DNA from: an uncultured Kordia sp.
Lineage (GTDB): Bacteria; Bacteroidota; Bacteroidia; Flavobacteriales; Flavobacteriaceae
Reading direction: 5' to 3'
NCBI RefSeq assembly: GCF_947496985.1
Contig: NZ_CANMEZ010000008.1
Coordinates: 62,001-126,000, forward strand
DNA length: 64,000 nucleotides
The notes under the pieces are model-generated. The model was not told where the DNA came from, ran no database searches, and saw nothing but the letters and a program-made list of their open reading frames with translations. Made by a program: the position numbers and the translations under genes. This document shows, in pieces, positions 1 to 7,541 of the stretch. How positions within the stretch are numbered: position 1 is the stretch's first letter; every line of letters begins with the position of its first letter.

Positions 1-1
1 A

Positions 2-808
2 ATCCGCATTTTAGTAAAGAATTCTAAATCTATCGGTACACCAACAAAAATTGCACTAGTTATTGCATGGCTCGGAGCTATTATTGCAGCAACTGTGATT
101 GGATCTAATGCAGCTATGCACAGACATATTGATGCTTCTGTAAATACTAGAACTGAATTACCTATTAAGGCTAATGATACCTTAAACATTAAAATGGTAG
201 GTAATGATTTTTATGATGTACGATTGTACAGAGATTTTAATGATTATGAAAAAGTATACGATCAGAATGATGATATCATTTTATATTCATCAGCAATACG
301 ATTAATTGTAAAGCAATCTGAAAGCGAAAATGCACGAATTAAGATTAAAAAAGAAGCTGGTGGAGTATCTTATGATAGCGCTAAAGAACGCGCTCGTAAT
401 ATTGATTACAGCTATGTGTTTGAAGATAATACATTAAAATTGAATGGTTACTTCTTGTTTGACACAAACGACAGACATAACCAACAAGAAGTTGAAATTA
501 CAGTGTATTTACCAAAAGGAGTTATTTTATATGCGGATAAAAACACACGTTCATACCATAAAAACTATTCAAGATACGGAGATATATTAGATCAAGGACA
601 AGAGAAGCATTACTTAAAAGTAATTGACGACGATTTGATTTGTTTAGACTGTCCAAAAAGTATTGACAAACTAAAGAATAAAGGAAAGAAAGAAGACAAA
701 AAAAGCAAGGTTATTATTAATACAAATAATGTAGACATTAAACTTAGTAATAAAAAAGAAAAAGTAGCTAAGGATAGTATTCAGGCAGATTCACTGAATA
801 AAAATTAA
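2..808 (+). CDS. PspC domain-containing protein, C-terminal part (5' end outside window)
   Basis: The reading frame is open from the left edge, so the gene is truncated by the window. The first visible 31 codons include a hydrophobic segment (about positions 47-100) that looks like a transmembrane helix. A soluble, charged, beta-rich region follows, with a Lys-rich tail of about 40 residues. Flavobacterial proteins with N-terminal PspC domains end in a domain of this kind, and the head-GIN gene downstream is a usual neighbour. The PspC domains themselves would lie outside the window, so the name rests on the C-terminal region and context. Likely role: inner-membrane envelope-stress protein. 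A GTG at 95 is in frame but lies inside the membrane helix and is unlikely to be the start. Confidence 0.7.
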   Translation: MRILVKNSKSIGTPTKIALVIAWLGAIIAATVIGSNAAMHRHIDASVNTRTELPIKANDTLNIKMVGNDFYDVRLYRDFNDYEKVYDQNDDIILYSSAIRLIVKQSESENARIKIKKEAGGVSYDSAKERARNIDYSYVFEDNTLKLNGYFLFDTNDRHNQQEVEITVYLPKGVILYADKNTRSYHKNYSRYGDILDQGQEKHYLKVIDDDLICLDCPKSIDKLKNKGKKEDKKSKVIINTNNVDIKLSNKKEKVAKDSIQADSLNKN

Positions 809-996
809 ATGCACTTCTACGTAGCTCAGTGTAAAACACATTACATGTAGCCGTTGAAGCAAATCATCAATCAAAAATGAACATTTAACAATCCATATAT
901 GCACTATTAAAACTACTCATCACAGTTTTGGTAGTTGGATTGTTTGAAAATACCATCAATAATCATCAATTCATAAAACAATAAAAAAACTAAATT
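809..996 (+). other. Spacer between PspC and head-GIN genes
   Basis: This spacer of 188 bases is AT-rich. I see no ORF of useful length, no strong terminator hairpin and no clear TAnnTTTG promoter, so the two flanking genes may be transcribed together. Confidence 0.4.
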
Positions 997-1725
997 ATGA
1001 TCACCATCGCACGATTCATCACCATTGCCATTATAGGCTTATTAGTAAGTTCATGTCACTTTGATATGAATTTTAACACTGGAAAAACTGGAAACGGAAA
1101 TGTCGTTTCTGAAGAAAGAGACGCCGACGAAACATTTACGAAAGTGAAAGCCTCTGAAGGGTTAGACGTTTATATTACACAAAGCAACACACAATCTATT
1201 GAAGTGGAAGCTGACGAAAACATTATTTCATTAATTGCTACTGATATTAATAATGGTGTACTTACCATTCATACTAAAGAAAATATTGGTCGTGCTAAGT
1301 CTAAAAAAATATATGTTAGCTTACCTGAGATAGACAAAATTGTAAGTACAAGTGGCGCAGATGTATATTCTACAGATGTATTAGTTGCTGAAGATTTAGA
1401 GGTAAAGAGTAATAGTGGCGCTGATATTAAAATTGAAGTAAAAGCCGAATCTGTTTTTTGTTCAACTTCTAGTGGAGCAGATATTAAAATATCTGGAACA
1501 GCAAATTCGTTACGCGCTGATGCAAGTAGCGGAAGTGATATTCATGCTAAAGATTTAGAAGTAAAAACATGTAACGCTTCTGCTAGTAGTGGCGCTGATG
1601 TTACGGTGAATACTTCTGAAAAATTAGACGCTAAAAGTTCTAGTGGCGGCGATATTCATTATTATGGGAATCCAGAATCTGTTTCGAAAAACAAGTCTGT
1701 TTCTGGAGGAGTTTATAAGAAATAA
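997..1725 (+). CDS. Head-GIN domain (DUF2807) lipoprotein
   Basis: This is a predicted outer-surface or periplasmic lipoprotein of 242 residues. The N-terminus has a hydrophobic stretch ending in a lipobox (LLVSSC, Cys20). The remainder is a repetitive beta-helix type domain: the motif S-S/T-S-G-A/S/G-D recurs about six times between residues 118 and 222 (SGADVYS, SGADIKI, SGSDIHA, SGADVTV, SGGDIHY), as in putative auto-transporter adhesin head-GIN domains. The function of the family is not established. It follows the PspC gene on the same strand, an association common in Bacteroidetes, which suggests a link to the envelope. Confidence 0.85.
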   Translation: MITIARFITIAIIGLLVSSCHFDMNFNTGKTGNGNVVSEERDADETFTKVKASEGLDVYITQSNTQSIEVEADENIISLIATDINNGVLTIHTKENIGRAKSKKIYVSLPEIDKIVSTSGADVYSTDVLVAEDLEVKSNSGADIKIEVKAESVFCSTSSGADIKISGTANSLRADASSGSDIHAKDLEVKTCNASASSGADVTVNTSEKLDAKSSSGGDIHYYGNPESVSKNKSVSGGVYKK

Positions 1726-1865
1726 TGAACTAGCTATGAATTAATGCAATAATAAGTTTATCTAAAAACATAATACCAACACCAAACCAACACTTAAAAA
1801 CTACAAAGCCTAAGATTTCGCTAAGAAGGAATTTCAGAAGAAAAGCGAGTCTTACACCTAAAACC

Positions 1866-1901
1866 AAAAAAATGCGCTTACATCTAATGTAGCGCATTTT
1901 T
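1866..1901. terminator. Bidirectional intrinsic terminator between head-GIN gene and trxB
   Basis: The stem AAAATGCGC / GCGCATTTT extends with TACAT / ATGTA around a short loop, with one bulged base. A-tracts on the left and T-tracts on the right serve the two convergent genes. Confidence 0.8.
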
Positions 1902-1922
1902 CAATTGTATGTTATTTTGTAT

Positions 1923-2894
1923 TTAGGCTTCTACCATATCTTCTACAGACGCTAAGTAACGTTCTGCATCTAAAGCAGCCATACAACCTGAACCAGCAGC
2001 AGTAATTGCTTGTCTGTATTCTTTATCTTGTACATCTCCTGCTGCAAATACGCCTGGGATGTTTGTCTTTGTAGATTTTGCTCCTGTAATTAAGTATCCC
2101 GTTTCATCCATATCTAACACATTTTTAAACATGTCTGTATTTGGTTTATGACCAATGGCAATGAAAACTCCCGTTACAGCAATTTCATGTTTCTTTTGTG
2201 TTTGGTTATTTACAACTCTTACACCTTCAACAACCATACTACCTAATACTTCATCCAATTCAGTATTGTATAATACGTCTAAGTTTTCTGTATTGTTTAC
2301 ACGATGTTGCATTGCTTTACTAGCTCTCATTTCATCTTTACGAACTAACATCGTTACTTTTTTACAAAGTTTTGCTAAGTACGTTGCTTCTTCAGCAGCT
2401 GTATCTCCACCTCCAACAACAATTACATCTTGTCCTTTATAGAAGAAACCGTCACAAGTAGCACATGCAGAAACACCACCACCTTTTAAACGTTCTTCAC
2501 TTTCTAATCCTAAATATTTTGCAGAAGCTCCAGTTGAGATAATTACCGTTTTAGCTAAGAATTCTTGTTCTCCATTTCCATCATCAACATAAACCTTGTG
2601 AATTCCACCAACTTCTTTTGAAAAATCTACACGTGTTGCATATCCAAAACGTACGTCTGTACCAAAACGAGTTGCTTGATTTTTCAAATCTTCCATCATG
2701 GCAGTTCCGTCAGTTCCTTGCGGATATCCAGGGAAGTTATCAACTTCTGTTGTAGTTGTTAATTGTCCTCCTGGCTCCATTCCTGTGTACATTACAGGAT
2801 TCATATCTGCTCTTGCAGCATAAATAGCTGCAGTATATCCTGCAGGTCCACTTCCTATGATTAAGCAATCTAATGCTTGTTGAGTATCTGACAT
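1923..2894 (-). CDS. trxB: Thioredoxin-disulfide reductase
   Basis: This FAD-dependent enzyme reduces thioredoxin with NADPH in the cytoplasm. It has the usual length (323 residues). An N-terminal FAD-binding GSGPAG sits at residues 14-19 and the redox-active pair CATC at Cys144-Cys147. The NADPH-binding GGGDTA motif is at about 161-166, and the second FAD motif AAGD lies near the C-terminus (about residue 290). It is a single-gene unit, convergent with the head-GIN gene. A TACTTTTG promoter element (complement of 2927-2934) lies about 33 bases before the ATG. Confidence 0.97.
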   Translation of the reverse strand: MSDTQQALDCLIIGSGPAGYTAAIYAARADMNPVMYTGMEPGGQLTTTTEVDNFPGYPQGTDGTAMMEDLKNQATRFGTDVRFGYATRVDFSKEVGGIHKVYVDDGNGEQEFLAKTVIISTGASAKYLGLESEERLKGGGVSACATCDGFFYKGQDVIVVGGGDTAAEEATYLAKLCKKVTMLVRKDEMRASKAMQHRVNNTENLDVLYNTELDEVLGSMVVEGVRVVNNQTQKKHEIAVTGVFIAIGHKPNTDMFKNVLDMDETGYLITGAKSTKTNIPGVFAAGDVQDKEYRQAITAAGSGCMAALDAERYLASVEDMVEA

Positions 2895-2926
2895 ATTCTT
2901 TTTTCTAATTATTAAACGCTTTTTAA

Positions 2927-2934
2927 CAAAAGTA
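2927..2934 (-). promoter_or_regulatory. Putative Bacteroidetes -7 element of trxB
   Basis: The minus strand reads TACTTTTG, an exact match to TAnnTTTG, at a suitable distance from the trxB start. I see no clear -33 TTTG partner. Confidence 0.5.
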
Positions 2935-3005
2935 GCTTTTTATCTGAATTCCTTACATAAAATTTATTAACAAATGTTAGCTAACTGTTTGATATCTTTT
3001 TAAAT

Positions 3006-3040
3006 GAAAAAAAGCAACACCTAATTTTACAGGTATTGCT
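3006..3040 (-). terminator. Terminator of the 3-4.8 kb operon
   Basis: Arms AGCAACACCT and AGGTATTGCT (one mismatch) enclose an 8-base loop. Read on the minus strand, a run of seven or more T follows. It lies directly after the small gene ending at 3067. Confidence 0.75.
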
Positions 3041-3066
3041 TCTATTATTTTTACTTTTTTATCGTC

Positions 3067-3336
3067 TTATACAATTCTATTTGCCAAACTTACTAAGAAA
3101 TTGACACCATTATCAATATTTGCTATGGCGTCTGCTTTTGCGTTGTTTGAAGCAGTAGCGTTATTAATTTCTTGTAATACTTTAATCGCATTCCCATTTG
3201 ATATTTTACTTTCTTTTATAAAAGTGTCAATCTCTGTAATGCTCATACGTGTTAAGCTTGCTATGGTTGTATGAAATTGTGCATCTGTTTGTGAAGCTGC
3301 ATCGTTTGCTATACTATCCCAATCTATATTGCTCAT
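3067..3336 (-). CDS. Small protein of unknown function (89 aa)
   Basis: I do not recognise this protein. It is acidic, rich in Asn, Ala, Ile and Asp, predicted soluble and mostly helical, with no Cys and no signal peptide. It is the last gene of a three-gene operon, 15 bases after the lipoprotein gene, and is followed by a strong terminator. That arrangement and its ordinary codon use support a real gene. Nothing in the sequence shows its function. Confidence 0.65.
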   Translation of the reverse strand: MSNIDWDSIANDAASQTDAQFHTTIASLTRMSITEIDTFIKESKISNGNAIKVLQEINNATASNNAKADAIANIDNGVNFLVSLANRIV

Positions 3337-3351
3337 AAGTTTTAGTTTTAG

Positions 3352-3951
3352 TTAGTTTCCGTTGATCGCTGATTCTGCTTTTAATAATTTATCAAAACCA
3401 TTTCCTGTTTTTATTAATAAGCTATCCAAATGGTTTTGAATTTTTCCTACATTAATATTTGTTCCCGTTAACTTTTGTATTTGTGCTAAGGTATTTGATT
3501 CTGATTGTTTAAGTTTTACAGCTGAACTAATTAAATTTTGTAACGCCGCACTTGCTTGTTGGTAGTCAGCATATGTAGAATTTAATGAGGTAATCATATT
3601 TTGTCGTTGTGCATCTAACACATTGTGAAACGAATCGCGTTTTTTATTAATTACAGGCATTACACTTTTTAAAATGTTTGGCAATTCGGCACTGACATCT
3701 GTTCCTGCTGGAATTTTTGCCTGAAAATTTTTGGTAAATGCTGGAATGTATTGATTATTAATAAAATCATCCACTTTGTCTTTTCGTTCATCAAATAATT
3801 TATTGATCAGTGCAATATTAAGTTGATGCATTTCATTTGCTTCCGTAATAACTTCTTGCGAAAGCGTTGCTGTAGAAGCAGGAATGGAAGCACAGGAAAC
3901 AATTCCTATAAAAATTCCGAGCGTCAAGATACTTTTTATAATTAGTTTCAT
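3352..3951 (-). CDS. Predicted lipoprotein of unknown function (199 aa)
   Basis: The N-terminus is a lipoprotein signal (hydrophobic core, then IVSC, Cys20). The rest is mainly helical and polar, with long heptad-like stretches at about residues 30-75 and 105-160, so it may form a coiled coil or helical bundle in the periplasm. I recognise no family. It lies 17 bases after the membrane-protein gene and 15 bases before the 89-residue gene, all on the minus strand. The operon layout suggests the three products work together at the membrane. Confidence 0.7.
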   Translation of the reverse strand: MKLIIKSILTLGIFIGIVSCASIPASTATLSQEVITEANEMHQLNIALINKLFDERKDKVDDFINNQYIPAFTKNFQAKIPAGTDVSAELPNILKSVMPVINKKRDSFHNVLDAQRQNMITSLNSTYADYQQASAALQNLISSAVKLKQSESNTLAQIQKLTGTNINVGKIQNHLDSLLIKTGNGFDKLLKAESAINGN

Positions 3952-3968
3952 AATATTTTATTTATTTT

Positions 3969-4826
3969 TTATTCGTTATCTGATGTAAAGACCGCTTTTA
4001 TTTTATTTATGATTCCTTGTAGTACACTAAAAATTGCGTCCGAAGAAAATCCTCCAACAAGTGCTAATACGCAACTATTGAAAACAGTCAAACTTTCTCC
4101 ATTGTTATATGTTGCTACAATTTCAGATAGAATTAATCCAGACATAATTCCTAAAACAATCAAACCTACATAATAAATAGATTGCTCTGGCATTAAGGTT
4201 CCTTTCTGAATTCCTTCACTTACGCTTTTCAATAAGTAAAAGACAACTCCTAAACCTGAAGTTGCGCATATAAATAATAAATTGAGTAATAGCGATTCCC
4301 CATCATTTGCTAGTACGCCTTTGGCAAGCGATACTTTATCTACTTTATCTGACAATGAAGTTCCAATAAAAAGAAGTAGAAAAAATAATGCGAGTATAAT
4401 TAAATTTCGAATAATTGGCAGCTTACTAAATACCGCTCCATTGTTTTCTCTATCGTTTAGTTTTTTTAAATACTTAATAGACTTTGGCGTAGCTGGCGCA
4501 ATATTTTTAGTCAAAATGTTATGTGCAGTGATTAAATCATCTAGATTATTACTTTCTATTAAAGGATTTAATTCCGTGTTAATCACTTTACCATTACGCA
4601 TTGCAAATGAAAGCATGTTTTCCAATTCCCCTTTGATTTGAATCATTAAGTCATCCGAAACACCTTTATGAATGCCTTTTGGGGCTGGCTTGTCAAGTGT
4701 TGTTTTTGCTCTAGTAACCTTAGGTACTTCTTTTTTTGCTGTTGTTACTTTGGGCGTTGGAGTTTTAGGTTCCACCTCATCTTGTTTAGGCGTTTTTGGT
4801 GTAGGGTCTGATTTTGAAATTGGCAT
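3969..4826 (-). CDS. Membrane protein with Pro/Lys/Thr-rich N-terminus, unknown function (285 aa)
   Basis: The first 50 or so residues are a low-complexity linker rich in Pro, Lys and Thr (repeated TPK and PK units). A short helical cytoplasmic region follows to about residue 130. About four hydrophobic segments come next (near residues 140-157, 180-200, 218-238 and 247-262). The C-terminus, with GGFSSDAIFSVLQ before a Lys-rich tail, is probably amphipathic. No known domain is recognised. It is the first gene of the operon, with a TAAGTTTG promoter element 25 bases before the ATG. Confidence 0.7.
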   Translation of the reverse strand: MPISKSDPTPKTPKQDEVEPKTPTPKVTTAKKEVPKVTRAKTTLDKPAPKGIHKGVSDDLMIQIKGELENMLSFAMRNGKVINTELNPLIESNNLDDLITAHNILTKNIAPATPKSIKYLKKLNDRENNGAVFSKLPIIRNLIILALFFLLLFIGTSLSDKVDKVSLAKGVLANDGESLLLNLLFICATSGLGVVFYLLKSVSEGIQKGTLMPEQSIYYVGLIVLGIMSGLILSEIVATYNNGESLTVFNSCVLALVGGFSSDAIFSVLQGIINKIKAVFTSDNE

Positions 4827-4851
4827 ATAATATGGGTTTAGTCAGTTTTAC

Positions 4852-4859
4852 CAAACTTA
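4852..4859 (-). promoter_or_regulatory. Putative -7 element of the unknown three-gene operon
   Basis: The minus strand reads TAAGTTTG, matching TAnnTTTG. It sits 25 bases before the start of the membrane-protein gene at 4826, and the -33 region is only T-rich. Confidence 0.5.
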
Positions 4860-5036
4860 CAATATTAAACGCGTAATTGAAAACAGGAAAATACTTGTTT
4901 GCCTTTCAAGTACATTTACGTAGTTTGATAGTACATAATAAAAAAAGATTCTCGGAAATCATTCTGCATTTTCTTACGTTTTTATAGTTAACTACTTATT
5001 TTTAAATTAGATGAATATTTTTTATACGATATAATG

Positions 5037-5087
5037 AAAAGACTTCCTATTATTCCTTAAAAAAAGAAATGTTATAGGAAGTCTTAA
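5037..5087 (-). terminator. Terminator of the ABC permease operon
   Basis: Perfect 12-base arms AAGACTTCCTAT and ATAGGAAGTCTT are separated by 23 bases. A short T-rich stretch follows on the minus strand. The large loop makes it a moderate candidate. Confidence 0.6.
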
Positions 5088-5143
5088 AATATGCTTTAGG
5101 TTAAAAATTTTAAATGTGATTTTTTTTTTAGATCATATACCTA

Positions 5144-7540
5144 TTATTCAAACTTTAAATACTTGATTAAATCTACTTTGGTTGCATTCAACGCTTTGAT
5201 TCCAACAACAATAAAAACTAAGAGTACTAATATGATTGGTGCAATGATAAATGGCCATAGCGGCATTTCAATTCTATACGCAAAATTATTTAGCCAGTTT
5301 TGCATTAAATAATATGCTATTGGAATTAAAACTACCACTGCAATTCCAGTGATTTTGATAAAACTTTTAATCAATTGAATAATGATTTGCTTTACCGAAG
5401 CACCAAGTGTTTTACGAATAGCAACTTCTTTTAATCGCTGTTGAATGGTTAAAGTTGCTAACGCGAATAAACCAAGTAATGCTATAAATATTACAACTAA
5501 TGTGAGAATGAAAAATAGCTTTTGTTGCTTTTTATAAATATCATGTGTTTTGCTATAATATTGATCTAAATAGTAAAATGAAAACGGATAACCTGGTTCT
5601 AATTCGGTTGTCCAAAAACGTTCAATTTCTGCTAAAGTTTCTTGTTTTTTTCCTTCTTTTATTTTGAATTGCACTGTACTCATTGCACCGCGAATCCAAT
5701 CAAAGCCTGTATAATATGTAAAGAATGCTGGGCGAATTTCTTTATCTAGTCCTTCAATATGATAATCTTTTACTACACCAACTATGTTAAATTTCTTTTC
5801 ATTGATTCTTACTTCTTTATTTATAGGGTCATTTGCAATCCCTAGACGTTTCACAGCAGTTTCATTAAAAATAACACTATTTATAGTATCAGATGCAAAG
5901 TCTTCAGAGAAGTATCTTCCTTTGGAAATTTTAGTATTGATCATTTCTAAATGACCAAAATCTAAAGGAATAAATTTTATATCCACAACAACATCTTTAT
6001 GCATTACGTCTAATGAAATATCATTGTCATCACCAGGTACTAAAAACGTAGATGAAATATCTTCTATATTTGGATTGTTACTAAATACATTTTTAATCAA
6101 CTTGTATTGCTTACTCCTGCTAACCTGTGAATTATTAAAATCTACAACTAAAATCTCTTCTCCTGAAAAACCTAAGTCTTTCGAACTCATATAATCTACT
6201 TGTGCATACACTACCAAACCACCAATGAAGAAAAATCCAGAGATTACAAATTGCAATCCTAGCATAAGGTTTCTAACAAAAATCATACGTCCGCTTCTAG
6301 AGAAGTTTCCTTTTAAGACACTAATTGTTTTAAAATTAGAAATGTATAAAGCCGTTATAAATCCAATAATTATTGATATCGCAATCGCTAGCAAACCAAC
6401 TTGCAAAATGATTTCAATACTTTGCAATGACAAGTCTTTATTGATAAATGCATTAAAAATTGGCAACAATAATTCTACAATAATCAATGCTAAAAATATA
6501 GATATGATTCCTTGCACTACGATTTCTAAAATGAATTGTAATTGCAATCCAATTTTTGAAACTCCTAGTGTTTTCTTTACACCAACTTCTTTAGCACGTT
6601 GACTTGCCGAAGCTATCGATAAATTGATAAAGTTAATACTTGAAATCACAATAATCAGAATTGATAAACTCAACATGATAACAAGTAATAAGTAGTTTCC
6701 TTTTCCTTCTATCATACCTTCATCTCCTTTTCCATGCAAACGCAAATCGACTAGTTTTTCCAACATAGGATACGAACCTTGCATAGATACATAATCATCT
6801 ACCGTAATTCCTTGTTCGGCTGCCTCATTTTTGTAATAGTTATCTACATATATATCAAAAATTTTCTTTTCAACCGAGGCTAAATCAGTTCCTTTCGGGA
6901 CTTTGTAAAACGTATATACACCATATCCGCCCCAATGATCATTTGTGGTAATTGGTCTGTGTAATATAGCATTTGGCAAATATACAGATGGCTTAGAAAG
7001 TTTATAAACACCTGTTACGATGTATTCTCGCTTTCCGTATTTAATGGTTTTTCCTATAGATTCTTTATCTCCAAATAATTGTTTTTCTAAATCTGTAGAA
7101 AGCGCAATAGCAGTTTTTGTTGCCAAAATTGTTTTTGCATCTCCTTTTACAATTTCGTGTGGGAAAAATTCAAAAAAGTTTGCATTCGCTTTTCCTATTT
7201 TAGTTTCATATACAGATTTGTCTTTATAACGTAATATTTGACTATTGTACCCTGAGTTTACATTGCAATAATCAGAAACTTCCGGAACGATTTCCTTTAC
7301 TGCTTCTCCTTCCGGATCAGTTGCACCATCGTATACTTGTCCATCTCCCCATTTATGTGAAATTTTGTATACTATATCTTTCTGAGAATTCCATTGATCA
7401 TAACTTTTTTCATCGTTATAGTATAATAATACAATGATCAACCCTACTAAACCGAGCGTTAAACCACTAATATTTATAATGGTATTGAGCCAGTTCTTTT
7501 TACTATTTCTAAAAAATAATTTTAGCCAAGTCGTTACCAT
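5144..7540 (-). CDS. ABC transporter permease, MacB/FtsX type (copy 1 of 3)
   Basis: This inner-membrane permease has 798 residues and two MacB/FtsX halves. One transmembrane helix lies near residues 20-42, followed by a large periplasmic MacB-PCD-like domain and three helices with the FtsX motif (SQRAKEVGVKKTLG, about 310-325). A second periplasmic domain then precedes three C-terminal helices preceded by QQRLKEVAIRKTLG. Proteins of this family move lipids, peptides or lipoproteins using a separate ATPase (see 12421-13122). It is the last of three tandem paralogues, one base from the next gene, and ends in KYLKFE like the others. The substrate cannot be read from the sequence. Confidence 0.9.
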   Translation of the reverse strand: MVTTWLKLFFRNSKKNWLNTIINISGLTLGLVGLIIVLLYYNDEKSYDQWNSQKDIVYKISHKWGDGQVYDGATDPEGEAVKEIVPEVSDYCNVNSGYNSQILRYKDKSVYETKIGKANANFFEFFPHEIVKGDAKTILATKTAIALSTDLEKQLFGDKESIGKTIKYGKREYIVTGVYKLSKPSVYLPNAILHRPITTNDHWGGYGVYTFYKVPKGTDLASVEKKIFDIYVDNYYKNEAAEQGITVDDYVSMQGSYPMLEKLVDLRLHGKGDEGMIEGKGNYLLLVIMLSLSILIIVISSINFINLSIASASQRAKEVGVKKTLGVSKIGLQLQFILEIVVQGIISIFLALIIVELLLPIFNAFINKDLSLQSIEIILQVGLLAIAISIIIGFITALYISNFKTISVLKGNFSRSGRMIFVRNLMLGLQFVISGFFFIGGLVVYAQVDYMSSKDLGFSGEEILVVDFNNSQVSRSKQYKLIKNVFSNNPNIEDISSTFLVPGDDNDISLDVMHKDVVVDIKFIPLDFGHLEMINTKISKGRYFSEDFASDTINSVIFNETAVKRLGIANDPINKEVRINEKKFNIVGVVKDYHIEGLDKEIRPAFFTYYTGFDWIRGAMSTVQFKIKEGKKQETLAEIERFWTTELEPGYPFSFYYLDQYYSKTHDIYKKQQKLFFILTLVVIFIALLGLFALATLTIQQRLKEVAIRKTLGASVKQIIIQLIKSFIKITGIAVVVLIPIAYYLMQNWLNNFAYRIEMPLWPFIIAPIILVLLVFIVVGIKALNATKVDLIKYLKFE

Positions 7541-7541
7541 A

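Larger units (their letters stand above)
4827..5143. other. Intergenic region between two minus-strand units
   Basis: These 317 AT-rich bases hold the promoter of the 4826-3067 operon at the left end and the terminator of the permease operon at 5037-5087. Between them (about 4880-5030) I see no ORF, repeat or RNA-like structure. Confidence 0.6.

Noticed and set aside
6225-6602. Plus-strand ORF of 125 residues within permease copy 1
   Set aside because: It lies fully inside a well-supported gene on the opposite strand and its translation has no family-like pattern.
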